A stretch of DNA of 36,953 bases. It comes from Pseudomonadota bacterium (lineage in GTDB: Bacteria > Pseudomonadota > Gammaproteobacteria > Xanthomonadales > Rhodanobacteraceae). Shown in pieces: positions 8,488 to 15,578 of the stretch. Within the stretch, counting starts at the first letter, position 1. Every line of letters begins with the position of its first letter. The notes below the pieces were generated by a model, which had not been told where the DNA came from, made no database searches, and saw nothing but the letters and a program-made list of their open reading frames with translations. The translations under genes were made by a program, and so were the position numbers. Location: positions 1 through 36,953 of the forward strand of contig JAJYSM010000030.1 of NCBI GenBank assembly GCA_021793575.1, given 5' to 3'.

Positions 8488-9577
8488 GCGCCGGTGCGCC
8501 TGCGCGGTGCTGTTGATCCAGATACTTCAGCGCCGCCATCGGGTCGCTGGCGATGCGTTCACCATCGTCGAGCCCGGCCAGCACTTCCACGCGATCGCCA
8601 TAGCGGTAGCCGGTGCGCACCTGGCGCAGCGTCACGCCATGCTCCCCCAGCACGTAGACACCGACGATCTCGCCGCGCTGCACCAGCGCGCTCGCCGGCA
8701 CCAGCAGGCGCTGCGCCTGTCCGGTGGCAAACGCCACCTTCACCGTCATGCCGGGATACAGCCCGGTGGAGTCGCCCGGCAGCTGCAGCCGCACGTTGAA
8801 GCTGTGCGTGTCCGGATCGGCATACGGAAACACGCTGACGCTGCTGGCCGCCACGCGGCGGCCGCTGTCACCATCGGGCAGCACGTCGGCGACATGGAAG
8901 CGGCGGATCGCCTCGACCGCACTCTGCGGCACCTGCACGTTGACGCGCAGGCCGTCCAGCGACTCCAGCGCGATCAGCGGTTGCGGCGAGGGCGGACCCG
9001 ACTGCACCGCCTGCCCCACCTGCACGTAGCGATGCGTGATGATGCCGGCGTAGGGGGCGCGCAGCACGGTGTAATCCAGCTGCTGGCCGACCTGATTGCG
9101 CTGGGCCCGGGCCGACTGCAACGCCGCCAGGCTGGCATCGCGCCGCGCGCGCTGCTGGTCCAGCTGCGCTTTCGACACGTAGCCCTGCGGCGCGATCGCC
9201 GCGAAGCGGTTGTACGAGGCAAGCGCCTCGTCGTAAGTCGCCTGCGCCGAGGCGATCTGCGCCTGCGCGGCGCTGCGTGCCGACTTCTGCTCGACGTCGG
9301 TGAAGCGCACCAGCACCGCGCCCTTGGCCACCACGTCGTTGACCTCGTACGGCAGTGCAAGCACGCGGGCATTGGTCTGCGCCGCCAGGGTGACCTGATG
9401 CACCGCCTCGACCACGCCATCCCACACCTGTTCGCGCTGCGCCGGTTCGGCGCGCACCACCAGCGAGGCCAGCGGCACCGCCGCTGCCCTGGCAGCTGTG
9501 GGCGGGGGTTGCTGGCCGCATGCCGCCAGCGCAGCCAGCACCAGCGTCACGGCAACCACACGCAGGGAAAGCTTCAT
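8480..9577 (-). CDS. RND periplasmic adaptor lipoprotein
   Basis: A 365-aa membrane-fusion protein that links the RND pump to an outer-membrane channel. The N-terminus is a lipoprotein signal with lipobox LAAC, so C20 should be lipidated and the protein anchored in the inner membrane. A biotinyl/lipoyl-like half-motif (VHQVTLAAQTNARVLAL), a coiled-coil hairpin (about 95-165), the second half-motif (YTVLRAPYAGIITHRYVQVG), then a beta-barrel and membrane-proximal domain follow in normal order. The start ATG 9577 was chosen because it begins the signal peptide; an upstream in-frame start at 9622 would run into the preceding gene. Its 3' end overlaps the pump gene by 8 bases. Confidence 0.93.
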   Translation of the reverse strand: MKLSLRVVAVTLVLAALAACGQQPPPTAARAAAVPLASLVVRAEPAQREQVWDGVVEAVHQVTLAAQTNARVLALPYEVNDVVAKGAVLVRFTDVEQKSARSAAQAQIASAQATYDEALASYNRFAAIAPQGYVSKAQLDQQRARRDASLAALQSARAQRNQVGQQLDYTVLRAPYAGIITHRYVQVGQAVQSGPPSPQPLIALESLDGLRVNVQVPQSAVEAIRRFHVADVLPDGDSGRRVAASSVSVFPYADPDTHSFNVRLQLPGDSTGLYPGMTVKVAFATGQAQRLLVPASALVQRGEIVGVYVLGEHGVTLRQVRTGYRYGDRVEVLAGLDDGERIASDPMAALKYLDQQHRAGAPAHD

Positions 9578-9605
9578 GAAGATCACTCGCTGTACGGCAC
9601 GGGTA

Positions 9606-9812
9606 TCAGGATGTGAACGCACAGCCGGACTTCACTCCCAGCTTGCGCAGCAGCAGCGCCAGCGGACAGAAGCCGGTGAAGGCCGACTGCAGCAGATTAG
9701 CACCCACGAACAGGGTGAGCAGCAGCCACCACGGCGAGACAAAATGGGCCAGCGCCACGCTGAGCAGCACCATGCTGCCGGCGAATGCGAGGACGATGCG
9801 ATCAGTGTTCAT
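9606..9812 (-). CDS. DUF2892 (YgaP-type) small membrane protein
   Basis: A 68-aa protein with two hydrophobic helices (about 6-24 and 27-46) and the family signature FTGFCPLALLLRKLGVK; this is the membrane part that in E. coli YgaP is fused to a rhodanese domain. Stand-alone DUF2892 proteins are often next to sulfur-transfer genes and to ArsR-type persulfide sensors, as here. Cysteines at 49 and 64. ATG 9812 is preceded by GGAGAAAT at good spacing. It is the first gene of the leftward operon (DUF2892, adaptor, pump, OsmC) and divergent from the ArsR-type gene at 10110. A rhodanese partner is not in the window. Confidence 0.85.
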   Translation of the reverse strand: MNTDRIVLAFAGSMVLLSVALAHFVSPWWLLLTLFVGANLLQSAFTGFCPLALLLRKLGVKSGCAFTS

Positions 9813-9987
9813 GCGATTTCTCCAATGAAAGGTAAGCGCTGCTGCAACCTCACGGCGCCCGTCGCCGGGGGCCTTGAAAACTTCCTGTGCACGGTGTTGC
9901 GCTCCCGACACCGCGGCACAAGCCACGACGGCAGCCGGCCAGGCCCGCAGCCGCAGCCGCAGCACGGGCCTTTGCCCGATTCAGCCG

Positions 9988-10001
9988 TTGACCTGAATCA
10001 A
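9988..10001. promoter_or_regulatory. FNR/Anr-like box upstream of the ArsR-type gene
   Basis: TTGACCTGAATCAA matches the FNR consensus TTGAT-N4-ATCAA at 9 of 10 fixed bases. A TAAATT at 10025-10030 lies 33 bases from the box centre, close to the distance expected for a class II FNR promoter reading right into the ArsR-type gene. Nothing similar is seen on the left side. Confidence 0.5.
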
Positions 10002-10017
10002 CCCGCGCGTGAAACAC

Positions 10018-10065
10018 AATATACTAAATTAGAGTTAGCTTAATTAGATGCGCATGCTAAAGTCA
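10018..10065. promoter_or_regulatory. AT-rich operator candidate for the ArsR-type repressor
   Basis: This is a short AT-rich stretch in otherwise GC-rich DNA. It holds CTAAATTAG (10024-10032) and CTTAATTAG (10039-10047), which form an imperfect inverted repeat. BigR/SqrR-type repressors bind AT-rich palindromes between divergent genes, which fits this site. TATACT at 10020-10025 and TAAATT at 10025-10030 are possible -10 elements inside the repeat. The rest of 9813-10109 holds only the FNR-like box. Confidence 0.5.
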
Positions 10066-10109
10066 ATCCGGCCGATGCATGCAAGGGCCTGAGCCCGGGA
10101 GAGCCACCG

Positions 10110-10487
10110 ATGTCGCTGCCTGACAACCCCGATCTGACCGCCATGCAGGCGCGCGCCGAGGACGCCTCGCGGCTGCTCAAGGCGCTCGGCAACGCGCAGC
10201 GGCTGCGCGTGTTGTGCCTGCTGGTACATCAGGAAATGTCGGTGGGCCAGATCAACGAGGAGCTGCCCGACCTCAGCCAGTCGGCGCTGTCGCAGCACCT
10301 GGCCAAGCTGCGCGAGGAGGGGCTGGTGCGCACCCGGCGCGAAGCGCAGACGATCTGGTACACGCTCGAAGATGGCCCGGCGCAGCAGATCATCGCCACC
10401 CTCTACGGCATCTACTGCGTGCCGAAGCGGGCCACGGGGCGCGCTGCGTCAATGCGCCGCAGCCGCCTCCCGGCGCCAGCCGGCTAA
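10110..10487 (+). CDS. ArsR-family repressor, SqrR/BigR/YgaV-like
   Basis: A 125-aa winged-helix regulator. The recognition helix region LSQSALSQHLAKLREEGLV (about 55-73) and the wing RREAQTIWYTL follow the ArsR plan. The protein resembles E. coli YgaV and Xylella BigR: it keeps two cysteines at equivalent places, C36 in LRVLCLL (helix 2) and C103 in TLYGIYCVP (last helix). In SqrR and BigR these form a disulfide or polysulfide bridge when persulfides are present and release DNA. ATG 10110 has GGGAGAG upstream. It faces the DUF2892-RND-OsmC operon across an AT-rich intergenic region. The ~20-residue tail after C103 is rich in Arg, Ala and Pro and unusual. Ligand is inferred. Confidence 0.88.
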   Translation: MSLPDNPDLTAMQARAEDASRLLKALGNAQRLRVLCLLVHQEMSVGQINEELPDLSQSALSQHLAKLREEGLVRTRREAQTIWYTLEDGPAQQIIATLYGIYCVPKRATGRAASMRRSRLPAPAG

Positions 10488-10587
10488 CCACGCACCCTGA
10501 TGCCAGCTGAGCCGCCCGCATGCCTGGCATGGAGGCGGCGGATGCGCGTGCAGCGTCACGCGACCGTGGGAGCGCCGCCGCTTCAGG

Positions 10588-10593
10588 TAAAAT
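10588..10593 (+). promoter_or_regulatory. Possible -10 element of the gap promoter
   Basis: TAAAAT in GC-rich DNA, 64 bases before the gap start codon. No convincing -35 hexamer is found 17 bases upstream. Confidence 0.35.
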
Positions 10594-10656
10594 GCCGGCT
10601 TCCGCGCTCCTGTGCGACCGCGGTCTGCCCATCATCGAACCGGAGGAAGCTTGCCC

Positions 10657-11670
10657 ATGGCCATCAAGGTCGCCATCAATGGTTACGGCCGCATCGGCCG
10701 CAATGTCCTGCGCGCGCTGTACGAATCCGGCCGCACCGGCGAGATCCAGATCGTCGCGATCAACGACCTGGGCGACGCCGAGACCAACGCGCACCTGACC
10801 CAGTACGACACCGCGCATGGCAAGTTTCCGGGCTCGGTCACCGCCGAGGGCGGCTTCCTGCTCGTCAATGGCGACAAGATCAAGGTCTGCGCCGAGCGCG
10901 ATCCGGCCAAGCTTCCATGGGACGAACTGGGCGTGGACGTGGTGCTGGAATGCACCGGCCTGTTCACCACCAAGGCCAAGGCCGGCGCGCACCTGACGGC
11001 CGGCGCGAAGAAGGTGATCATCTCCGCCCCCGGCGGCAGCGACATCGACGGCACCTTCGTGTTCGGCGTCAACGACGACCAGCTCACCGCGCAGCTGCAG
11101 GTGATCTCCAACGCCAGCTGCACCACCAACTGCCTGGCGCCGCTGGCCAAGGTGCTGGACGCGAAGGTCGGCATCGTGCACGGCCTGATGACCACCATCC
11201 ACGCCTACACCAACGACCAGGTGCTGACCGACGTCTATCACTCGGACCTGCGTCGCGCGCGCTCGGCCACCATGAGCCAGATCCCGACCAAGACCGGCGC
11301 CGCCGCCGCGGTCGGCCTGGTGCTGCCGAAGTTGAACGGCAAGCTGGACGGTTTCGCGATGCGTGTGCCGACGATCAACGTGTCGGTGGTCGACCTCACC
11401 TTCGTGGCCGCCCGCGCAACGACCAAGGAGGAAATCGATGCCGCCATCCATGAAGCCGCCAACGGCGCGATGAAGGGCATCCTGGCGGTCAACACGAAAC
11501 CGCTGGTGTCGATCGACTTCAACCACAACCCCGCCTCCAGCACCTACGACGCCACCCAGACCCGCGTGATGGGCGGCACCCTGGTGAAGGTGCTGAGCTG
11601 GTACGACAACGAGTGGGGCTTCTCCAACCGCATGCTCGACATGACCGTGGCGCTGATGGCGGCGAAGTGA
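10657..11670 (+). CDS. gap: Glyceraldehyde-3-phosphate dehydrogenase
   Basis: Oxidises glyceraldehyde 3-phosphate to 1,3-bisphosphoglycerate with NAD in glycolysis. The 337-aa protein has the Rossmann motif [10 protein letters not shown] (7-16), the catalytic C155 in [12 protein letters not shown], the base H182 in TTIHAYT, and [11 protein letters not shown] near the C-terminus. The SAPGGSD and TNDQ loops favour true GAPDH over erythrose-4-phosphate dehydrogenase, which it otherwise resembles in places. ATG 10657 follows GGAGGA. It lies ~170 bases after the ArsR-type gene on the same strand. No pgk gene follows; instead an island of mobile remnants begins about 60 bases after the stop codon. 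Confidence 0.97.
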   Translation: MAIKVAINGYGRIGRNVLRALYESGRTGEIQIVAINDLGDAETNAHLTQYDTAHGKFPGSVTAEGGFLLVNGDKIKVCAERDPAKLPWDELGVDVVLECTGLFTTKAKAGAHLTAGAKKVIISAPGGSDIDGTFVFGVNDDQLTAQLQVISNASCTTNCLAPLAKVLDAKVGIVHGLMTTIHAYTNDQVLTDVYHSDLRRARSATMSQIPTKTGAAAAVGLVLPKLNGKLDGFAMRVPTINVSVVDLTFVAARATTKEEIDAAIHEAANGAMKGILAVNTKPLVSIDFNHNPASSTYDATQTRVMGGTLVKVLSWYDNEWGFSNRMLDMTVALMAAK

Positions 11671-11833
11671 TCGGCTGAGGCCGCGCACACCGCTGGCGGC
11701 GCGGCATGCCACCAGCACTCCGAACGGGGTCAGCATGCCACGCTTCCGTCGTACCGGTCAGTGAAAGTGAACCTCATGGTGCTCGGCGGAGTGGGAGTGA
11801 ACAAGCGTCTGTGCGGCGCGCGCACGATACAGT

Positions 11834-12303
11834 CCGTCGGGCGCGGTTATGTGGGCAGCTTCAACGCGCGCTACCGGCGCACCGCCCTCCTGTGGGAGCG
11901 GTGCGTTTCAAGGCAGCGTTGGTCGACGCCGCGCGTTACCTGATGGGGTGCTACCGCCATCGAACTCAATCCGGTTTGCGCCGGCATGATCACCGACCCG
12001 GCGGACTATCGCTGGTTGAGCCACAGCCACAACGTCAGCGGCGGGGAGCATTCACTGATCACGCCGCATCCGGAGTATCTGCACCTGGGATCAACACCCG
12101 CCGCGCGGCAGGCTGCCTATCGCGCCCGGATTTGCGAGCACCTGGACGAACAGCAGCTCGCCGAGCTGCGCCTGCACACCCGGCAGCAGCGCGCCTGGGG
12201 CAGCGATCGCTTGCGCCAACAGATCGAAACGCTGACTCAGCGAGCGGCGGGCGTCAGGCCTCGCGGCAGGCCATGCAAGCTGCCCATCACGCCTGGAAAA
12301 TGA
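11834..12303 (+). pseudogene. RAYT (IS200-like Y1) transposase remnant, copy 1
   Basis: Lacks the N-terminal HUH half altogether. It begins at the tyrosine region (VGRGYVGSFNARYRR) and carries the same two frameshifts as the fuller copy at 14740. One is after LLWER, where a base seems missing; the second is in CYRH/IELNPV, where two bases seem missing. The last frame (MITDPADYRWLSHS... to PCKLP) is open from 11986 to 12303. Not functional. Confidence 0.85.
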
Positions 12304-12317
12304 ACCTGACCCTTTTT
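11834..12317 (+). repeat. 484-bp direct repeat, copy 1 (broken RAYT)
   Basis: Matches 14975-15458 over the whole length without gaps; I count only about five substitutions. It covers the 3' two thirds of a RAYT gene. A GGGGTCAG at 11726-11733 and AGTGAACCT at 11767 resemble pieces of the element ends seen at copy 2. Confidence 0.95.
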
Positions 12318-12336
12318 CGGCAGACCCTTTTCGGCA
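12308..12336 (+). repeat. Tandem duplication at the end of RAYT copy 1
   Basis: GACCCTTTTTCGGCA (12308-12322) is followed at once by GACCCTTTTCGGCA (12323-12336). The first copy lies at the element end and matches the GACCCTTTTT end of copy 2. It may mark the junction with the next DNA segment. Confidence 0.8.
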
Positions 12337-12337
12337 G

Positions 12338-12964
12338 ATGACCCAAATCATAAATCAAGCTCAACCATTAACAGCAAGAACCACATCAAACACAAGCGCT
12401 TCTGTAGGTACGTCAAGTGTCCAACTACCGGCAATGGCAATGCTGGTTGGACAGGCGCAAATAATGCTTGGTATCGCTACCGGAGAACCTACCATGTTGA
12501 TCCCGTTCGCACCACCAACCCAAATTGACCAGAGTTTTTCACCTATTATTGTCGCCGTATCGGGGGAAGCTAACCGAGCGTCCATTCACACCATCGGCGA
12601 ATGCCAACTTGTCGACAATGAACCAACGGCTGGGCTCAACGGCGAGTCAATTCCGAACAGCACAGTCACGTTTACGCTGGAGTCCGCCACTTCTTATCTC
12701 CAGAAATTTGACCATCGCAACAACATCACGTTAGATGACCTTTCTACCGCTACAGTTTCCGTCATACAAAAACCATCTCACGGCGTCATCGTGATCGACA
12801 AAGATGACCCATCGGGTACTACCCTCCTGTACCAGCCAAATCCGGGATATTTTGGCAACGATTTTGCTGTAACCGTGGCAAAGCTAATGGGTACGGTAGT
12901 TAAGGTTTTTCATTTCTTCCATGTGCTTAGCGGCCCTACAGTTAACCAGTATGGTTCTGAATGA
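12338..12964 (+). CDS. Fragment of a large secreted Ig-like/cadherin-like repeat protein
   Basis: A 208-aa open frame starting right after the RAYT remnant. The C-terminal third fits a bacterial Ig/cadherin-like repeat: VSVIQKPSHGVIVIDKDD, then LLYQPNPGYFGNDFAVTV, close to the usual 'pxhGtvtv...YtPnpgyfGtDsFtytv' pattern. There is no signal peptide and no good ribosome site before ATG 12338, so this is probably an internal piece of a long adhesin or protease. The DNA is clearly more AT-rich than its neighbours, a sign of foreign origin. The TGA overlaps the next ATG as ATGA. Expression is doubtful. Confidence 0.5.
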   Translation: MTQIINQAQPLTARTTSNTSASVGTSSVQLPAMAMLVGQAQIMLGIATGEPTMLIPFAPPTQIDQSFSPIIVAVSGEANRASIHTIGECQLVDNEPTAGLNGESIPNSTVTFTLESATSYLQKFDHRNNITLDDLSTATVSVIQKPSHGVIVIDKDDPSGTTLLYQPNPGYFGNDFAVTVAKLMGTVVKVFHFFHVLSGPTVNQYGSE

Positions 12965-13908
12965 GGAAAGGAGGCGAATGGAAAATAGCTTCGTCGTCGA
13001 GCACACTATTTAACGACGTCAATTACAATCAATCAAATACAACGATAAGCTTTGAAAATTTGCCCAGCGGGTTGCTGGGGGAGACTCAAGGCCAATCGAT
13101 CACGCTTAACCCCACAGCGGGAGGATATGACTGGTTCACCGACGGAAACCTGGCCGACACTTCAACCTACTTCCTTCCCACCGCCAACCCCGACGTCTGG
13201 ATGGCCAAACCCGGCAGCGCCGCCGCCGGCAAGATGGACCTGCTCTCCGTGCTGCTGCACGAGTACGGCCACGTCCTGGGTCTGGACCACAGCCCAGACA
13301 GCAACGACTTCATGGGCGCTGTGTTGCAGCCCGGCGAGCGGCGCCTGCCCTCGCAAGCCGAACTCGCCCTGATGACAAAGCTGGTCGCCCAACTCAAGGG
13401 AGACAGTGCCGCGCCGAATACGCCAGTGCCGGGCGCACCCAACCCCCTGCCCCTCGGCGGCGGTGCGCTGGCCCTCGTACTGGCCGGCCGCCTGCGCCGC
13501 AATGGCTATGGCGCAAGCACGATGGACGTGCAGAGCGCCCGCCTGGAGCCCCAGGCGGGGTCTGCGGCGAATCCCGCGCTGACAAATGGCACCTTCAACA
13601 GCAGCACCGGCTGGTCGACCTCCGGCACGGTGCAGGTCGCCGCTGGCACGGCCACACTGAGCGACAACACCTCCGCGCAATCGCGCCTGAGCCAGGCCTT
13701 CGTCCTTGGCACTCACGACCGCTTCCTGCGCTTCACCCTCAGCAACGTCGCCCCGAGGATGCGTTCGAGGTTCCTGCTCAACGCCCGCAGCGGCGTATTG
13801 GTCCGCATACTGAGTGGAAGTGAACCTGACCGCGTTCCGCCGTTCCGCGACCACGACGTGCTCGATGCGCTGGAGGCCGAAGGCGACGGGGAAGGATGCT
13901 CGGCGTGA
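12961..13908 (+). CDS. Truncated matrixin-like (metzincin) metalloprotease
   Basis: A 315-aa frame. Residues ~25-50 (NTTISFENLPSGLLGETQG) and 60-80 resemble the region before the catalytic helix in bacterial matrixins. The zinc site HEYGHVLGLDH (about 100-110) fits HExxHxxGxxH, followed by SNDFMGAVLQPGERR as the Met-turn. After ~155 comes a Pro/Gly linker and a domain with NGTFNSSTGWSTSGTVQVAAGTATL, typical of carbohydrate-binding-like modules. The last ~50 residues run into a sequence containing GTGAACCTGACC, the RAYT end motif, so the C-terminus is cut off. No secretion signal is present. Probably a remnant of a giant secreted protein. Confidence 0.6.
   Translation: MRKGGEWKIASSSSTLFNDVNYNQSNTTISFENLPSGLLGETQGQSITLNPTAGGYDWFTDGNLADTSTYFLPTANPDVWMAKPGSAAAGKMDLLSVLLHEYGHVLGLDHSPDSNDFMGAVLQPGERRLPSQAELALMTKLVAQLKGDSAAPNTPVPGAPNPLPLGGGALALVLAGRLRRNGYGASTMDVQSARLEPQAGSAANPALTNGTFNSSTGWSTSGTVQVAAGTATLSDNTSAQSRLSQAFVLGTHDRFLRFTLSNVAPRMRSRFLLNARSGVLVRILSGSEPDRVPPFRDHDVLDALEAEGDGEGCSA
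13820..13831 (+). repeat. RAYT end-like motif
   Basis: GTGAACCTGACC, the same core as the right end of the 14617-15453 element. It lies within the truncated protease frame and precedes the toxin-antitoxin genes. Confidence 0.6.
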
Positions 13909-13965
13909 CCTTCCTTTACCGCTGGCTGCTAAGATGAAATCTCGATGTAAACAAGAGGTTCCACC

Positions 13966-14205
13966 ATGAGCGCCAAGCACGTCACGCTCGCTGAGGCCAA
14001 CAGCCACCTAGCCGAGTTGATGGAGGCCGCCTGGCGCGGCGATGAAATCTTCATTGAGGCGGGGAATCACACGCAGGTGAAGCTGGTAGCGGTCACGCCA
14101 GTACGCCAGGCGCGCGTGCTCGGCGCCTATCGCGGCAAGTTGCACATGCGCGCGGACTTCAATGCACCACTCTCCGACGAGTTCTGGTTGAGTGGTCATC
14201 CGTGA
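13966..14205 (+). CDS. Phd/YefM-family antitoxin
   Basis: A 79-aa protein with the Phd/YefM N-terminal DNA-binding pattern (VTLAEANSHLAELMEAAWRGDEIFIEAG, residues 6-33) and a C-terminal toxin-binding tail that ends LSDEFWLSGHP. The PLSDEFW tail is typical of antitoxins paired with PIN toxins. It should neutralise the downstream VapC and repress the pair's promoter. ATG 13966 follows AAGAGG at suitable spacing. Its stop overlaps the toxin GTG start by four bases. It lies in a small island between RAYT end motifs. Confidence 0.93.
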   Translation: MSAKHVTLAEANSHLAELMEAAWRGDEIFIEAGNHTQVKLVAVTPVRQARVLGAYRGKLHMRADFNAPLSDEFWLSGHP

Positions 14206-14588
14206 GGTTGCTGCTCGATACCCACGCCTTTATCTGGATGCTGGAAGCGCCGGAGAAGCTCTCCGCCAGGGTGATCCAGGCCCACAACGACCCGACCACC
14301 ACGCTGGTCGTCAGCGTCGTTTCGTTATGGGAGATCCAGATCAAGCATGCACTGGGCAAGCTGGACATGGAGGTGTCGCTGGAGCAGATCGTGCGCGAGC
14401 AAATCGATACGTATCGCTATGAACTGCTCGACATCCGTGCCGCGCACGTGTTGGCACTGGACGCGCTGCCGCGTCATCACGGCGATCCGTTCGACCGGTT
14501 GTTGATGGCGCAGGCACAGACCGAACGGGTGCCTCTGGTCAGTACCGACAACGTATTTACGTACTATCCCGTGGAGCTGTTCTGGTAG
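14202..14588 (+). CDS. vapC: VapC-type PIN-domain toxin
   Basis: A 128-aa PIN-domain ribonuclease; VapC toxins cleave tRNA or rRNA to stop translation. The acidic metal-binding residues are all present: D6 in LLLDTHAFIW, E44 in SLWEIQIK, D95 and D98 in HHGDPFDRLL, and D116 in STDNVF. Length is normal and the frame intact, so it looks active. The start is GTG 14202, overlapping the antitoxin TGA (GTGA), which couples their translation. The specific RNA target cannot be told. Confidence 0.94.
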   Translation: MRLLLDTHAFIWMLEAPEKLSARVIQAHNDPTTTLVVSVVSLWEIQIKHALGKLDMEVSLEQIVREQIDTYRYELLDIRAAHVLALDALPRHHGDPFDRLLMAQAQTERVPLVSTDNVFTYYPVELFW

Positions 14589-14616
14589 TGCGGGGCGTGC
14601 AGTGCCGCTCTCGGCG

Positions 14617-14631
14617 GGGTCAGGTTCATTT
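14617..14631 (+). repeat. Left inverted repeat of RAYT element copy 2
   Basis: GGGTCAGGTTCATTT, a perfect 15-base inverted match to AAATGAACCTGACCC at 15439-15453. It lies ~30 bases after the toxin stop codon. Confidence 0.85.
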
Positions 14632-14739
14632 ACCTACGGCCTGACAAGGCACGCCGCCTTGTGCATGGTCGCGTCTGCCTACAGCAGCGCGGCACCGGCA
14701 TCGGCATGCTGAGGCTGGTTATCGCAGCGGAAGCTCACC

Positions 14740-15444
14740 ATGGCTCGCCAGCCACGCATGGACCTACCCGGAATTTCGCAGCATGTCGTGCAGCGCGGCA
14801 ACGACCGCAAGGCCTGCTTCGCCGCCGAGGTCGACTACGGGCAATACCTGCTGGAGCTGCGAGAGGCCGCACGCAAACACGGCTGCGCCGTGCATGCCTT
14901 TGTGCTGATGACCAACCACGTCCATCTCTTGGTGACACCTGCCGGCGCGGGCAACGTCTCGCGCATGATGCAAGCCGTCGGGCGCGGTTATGTGGGCAGC
15001 TTCAACGCGCGCTACCGGCGCACCGCCCTCCTGTGGGAGCGGTGCGTTTCAAGGCAGCGTTGGTCGACGCCGCGCGTTACCTGATGGGGTGCTACCGCCA
15101 TCGAACTCAATCCGGTTTGCGCCGGCATGATCACCGACCCGGCGGACTATCGCTGGTTGAGCCACAGCCACAACGTCAGCGGCGGGGAGCATTCACTGAT
15201 CACGCCGCATCCGGAGTATCTGCACCTGGGATCAACACCCGCCGCGCGGCAGGCAGCCTATCGCGCCCAGATTTGCGAGCACCTGGACGAACAGCAGCTC
15301 GCCGAGCTGCGCCTGCACACCCGGCAGCAGCGCGCCTGGGGCAGCGATCGCTTGCGCCAACAGATCGAAACGCTGACCCAGCGAGCGGCGGGCGTCAGGC
15401 CTCGCGGCAGGCCATGCAAGCTGCCCATCGCGCCTGGAAAATGA
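14740..15444 (+). pseudogene. RAYT (IS200-like Y1) transposase, double frameshift, copy 2
   Basis: Starts MARQPRMDLPGISQHVVQRG. The HUH motif is seen in TNHVHLLVTP (about residues 58-67) and the catalytic tyrosine region in AVGRGYVGSFNARYRR. The frame breaks after TALLWER (near 15050), where GAGCGGTGCG seems to lack a base. It continues in another frame as FKAALVDAARYLMGCYRH and breaks again near 15100 before IELNPVCAGMITDPADYRW, which runs to 15444. An intact protein would be ~230 aa. Both breaks are shared with copy 1, so they predate the duplication. Confidence 0.9.
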
Positions 15445-15458
15445 ACCTGACCCTTTTT
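14975..15458 (+). repeat. 484-bp direct repeat, copy 2
   Basis: Partner of 11834-12317 at a constant offset of 3141 bases. The two copies bracket 12318-14974, which holds the protease fragments and the toxin-antitoxin pair. Confidence 0.95.
15439..15453 (-). repeat. Right inverted repeat of RAYT element copy 2
   Basis: AAATGAACCTGACCC, inverted partner of 14617-14631. The same sequence ends copy 1 (12298-12312). Confidence 0.85.
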
Positions 15459-15491
15459 TGCTGTACCGACAGCAACGGCTTCTGGGAATTA

Positions 15492-15505
15492 TTGACTCAG
15501 ATCAA
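15492..15505. promoter_or_regulatory. FNR/Anr-like box upstream of azurin
   Basis: TTGACTCAGATCAA matches TTGAT-N4-ATCAA at 9 of 10 fixed bases. CAGCAT at 15528-15533 sits 32 bases from the box centre, as in class II FNR promoters. In Pseudomonas the azurin gene is known to be under Anr control. The box is only 34 bases from the end of the RAYT repeat. Confidence 0.65.
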
Positions 15506-15578
15506 GGCCAGCCTCGCACAAACGCCCCAGCATACGCATGACTTCACCACCATCACTCATCCACCGGATCTTTTCATC

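Larger units (their letters stand above)
14617..15453 (+). mobile_element. RAYT element with perfect 15-bp inverted ends
   Basis: An ~837-bp unit bounded by perfect 15-base inverted repeats and holding one broken RAYT gene. RAYTs are IS200-like Y1 transposases that move or maintain REP sequences; a REP hairpin occurs at 31867-31970. The 3' 484 bp is duplicated at 11834-12317. Confidence 0.75.

Noticed and set aside
9988-9993. TTGACC as a -35 element for the ArsR-type gene with TATACT as -10
   Set aside because: Spacing is 26 bases, too long; the same bases fit an FNR box better.
10657-11670. Erythrose-4-phosphate dehydrogenase (Epd) instead of GAPDH
   Set aside because: Some segments resemble Epd, but SAPGGSD, HAYTNDQ and [13 protein letters not shown] fit GAPDH.
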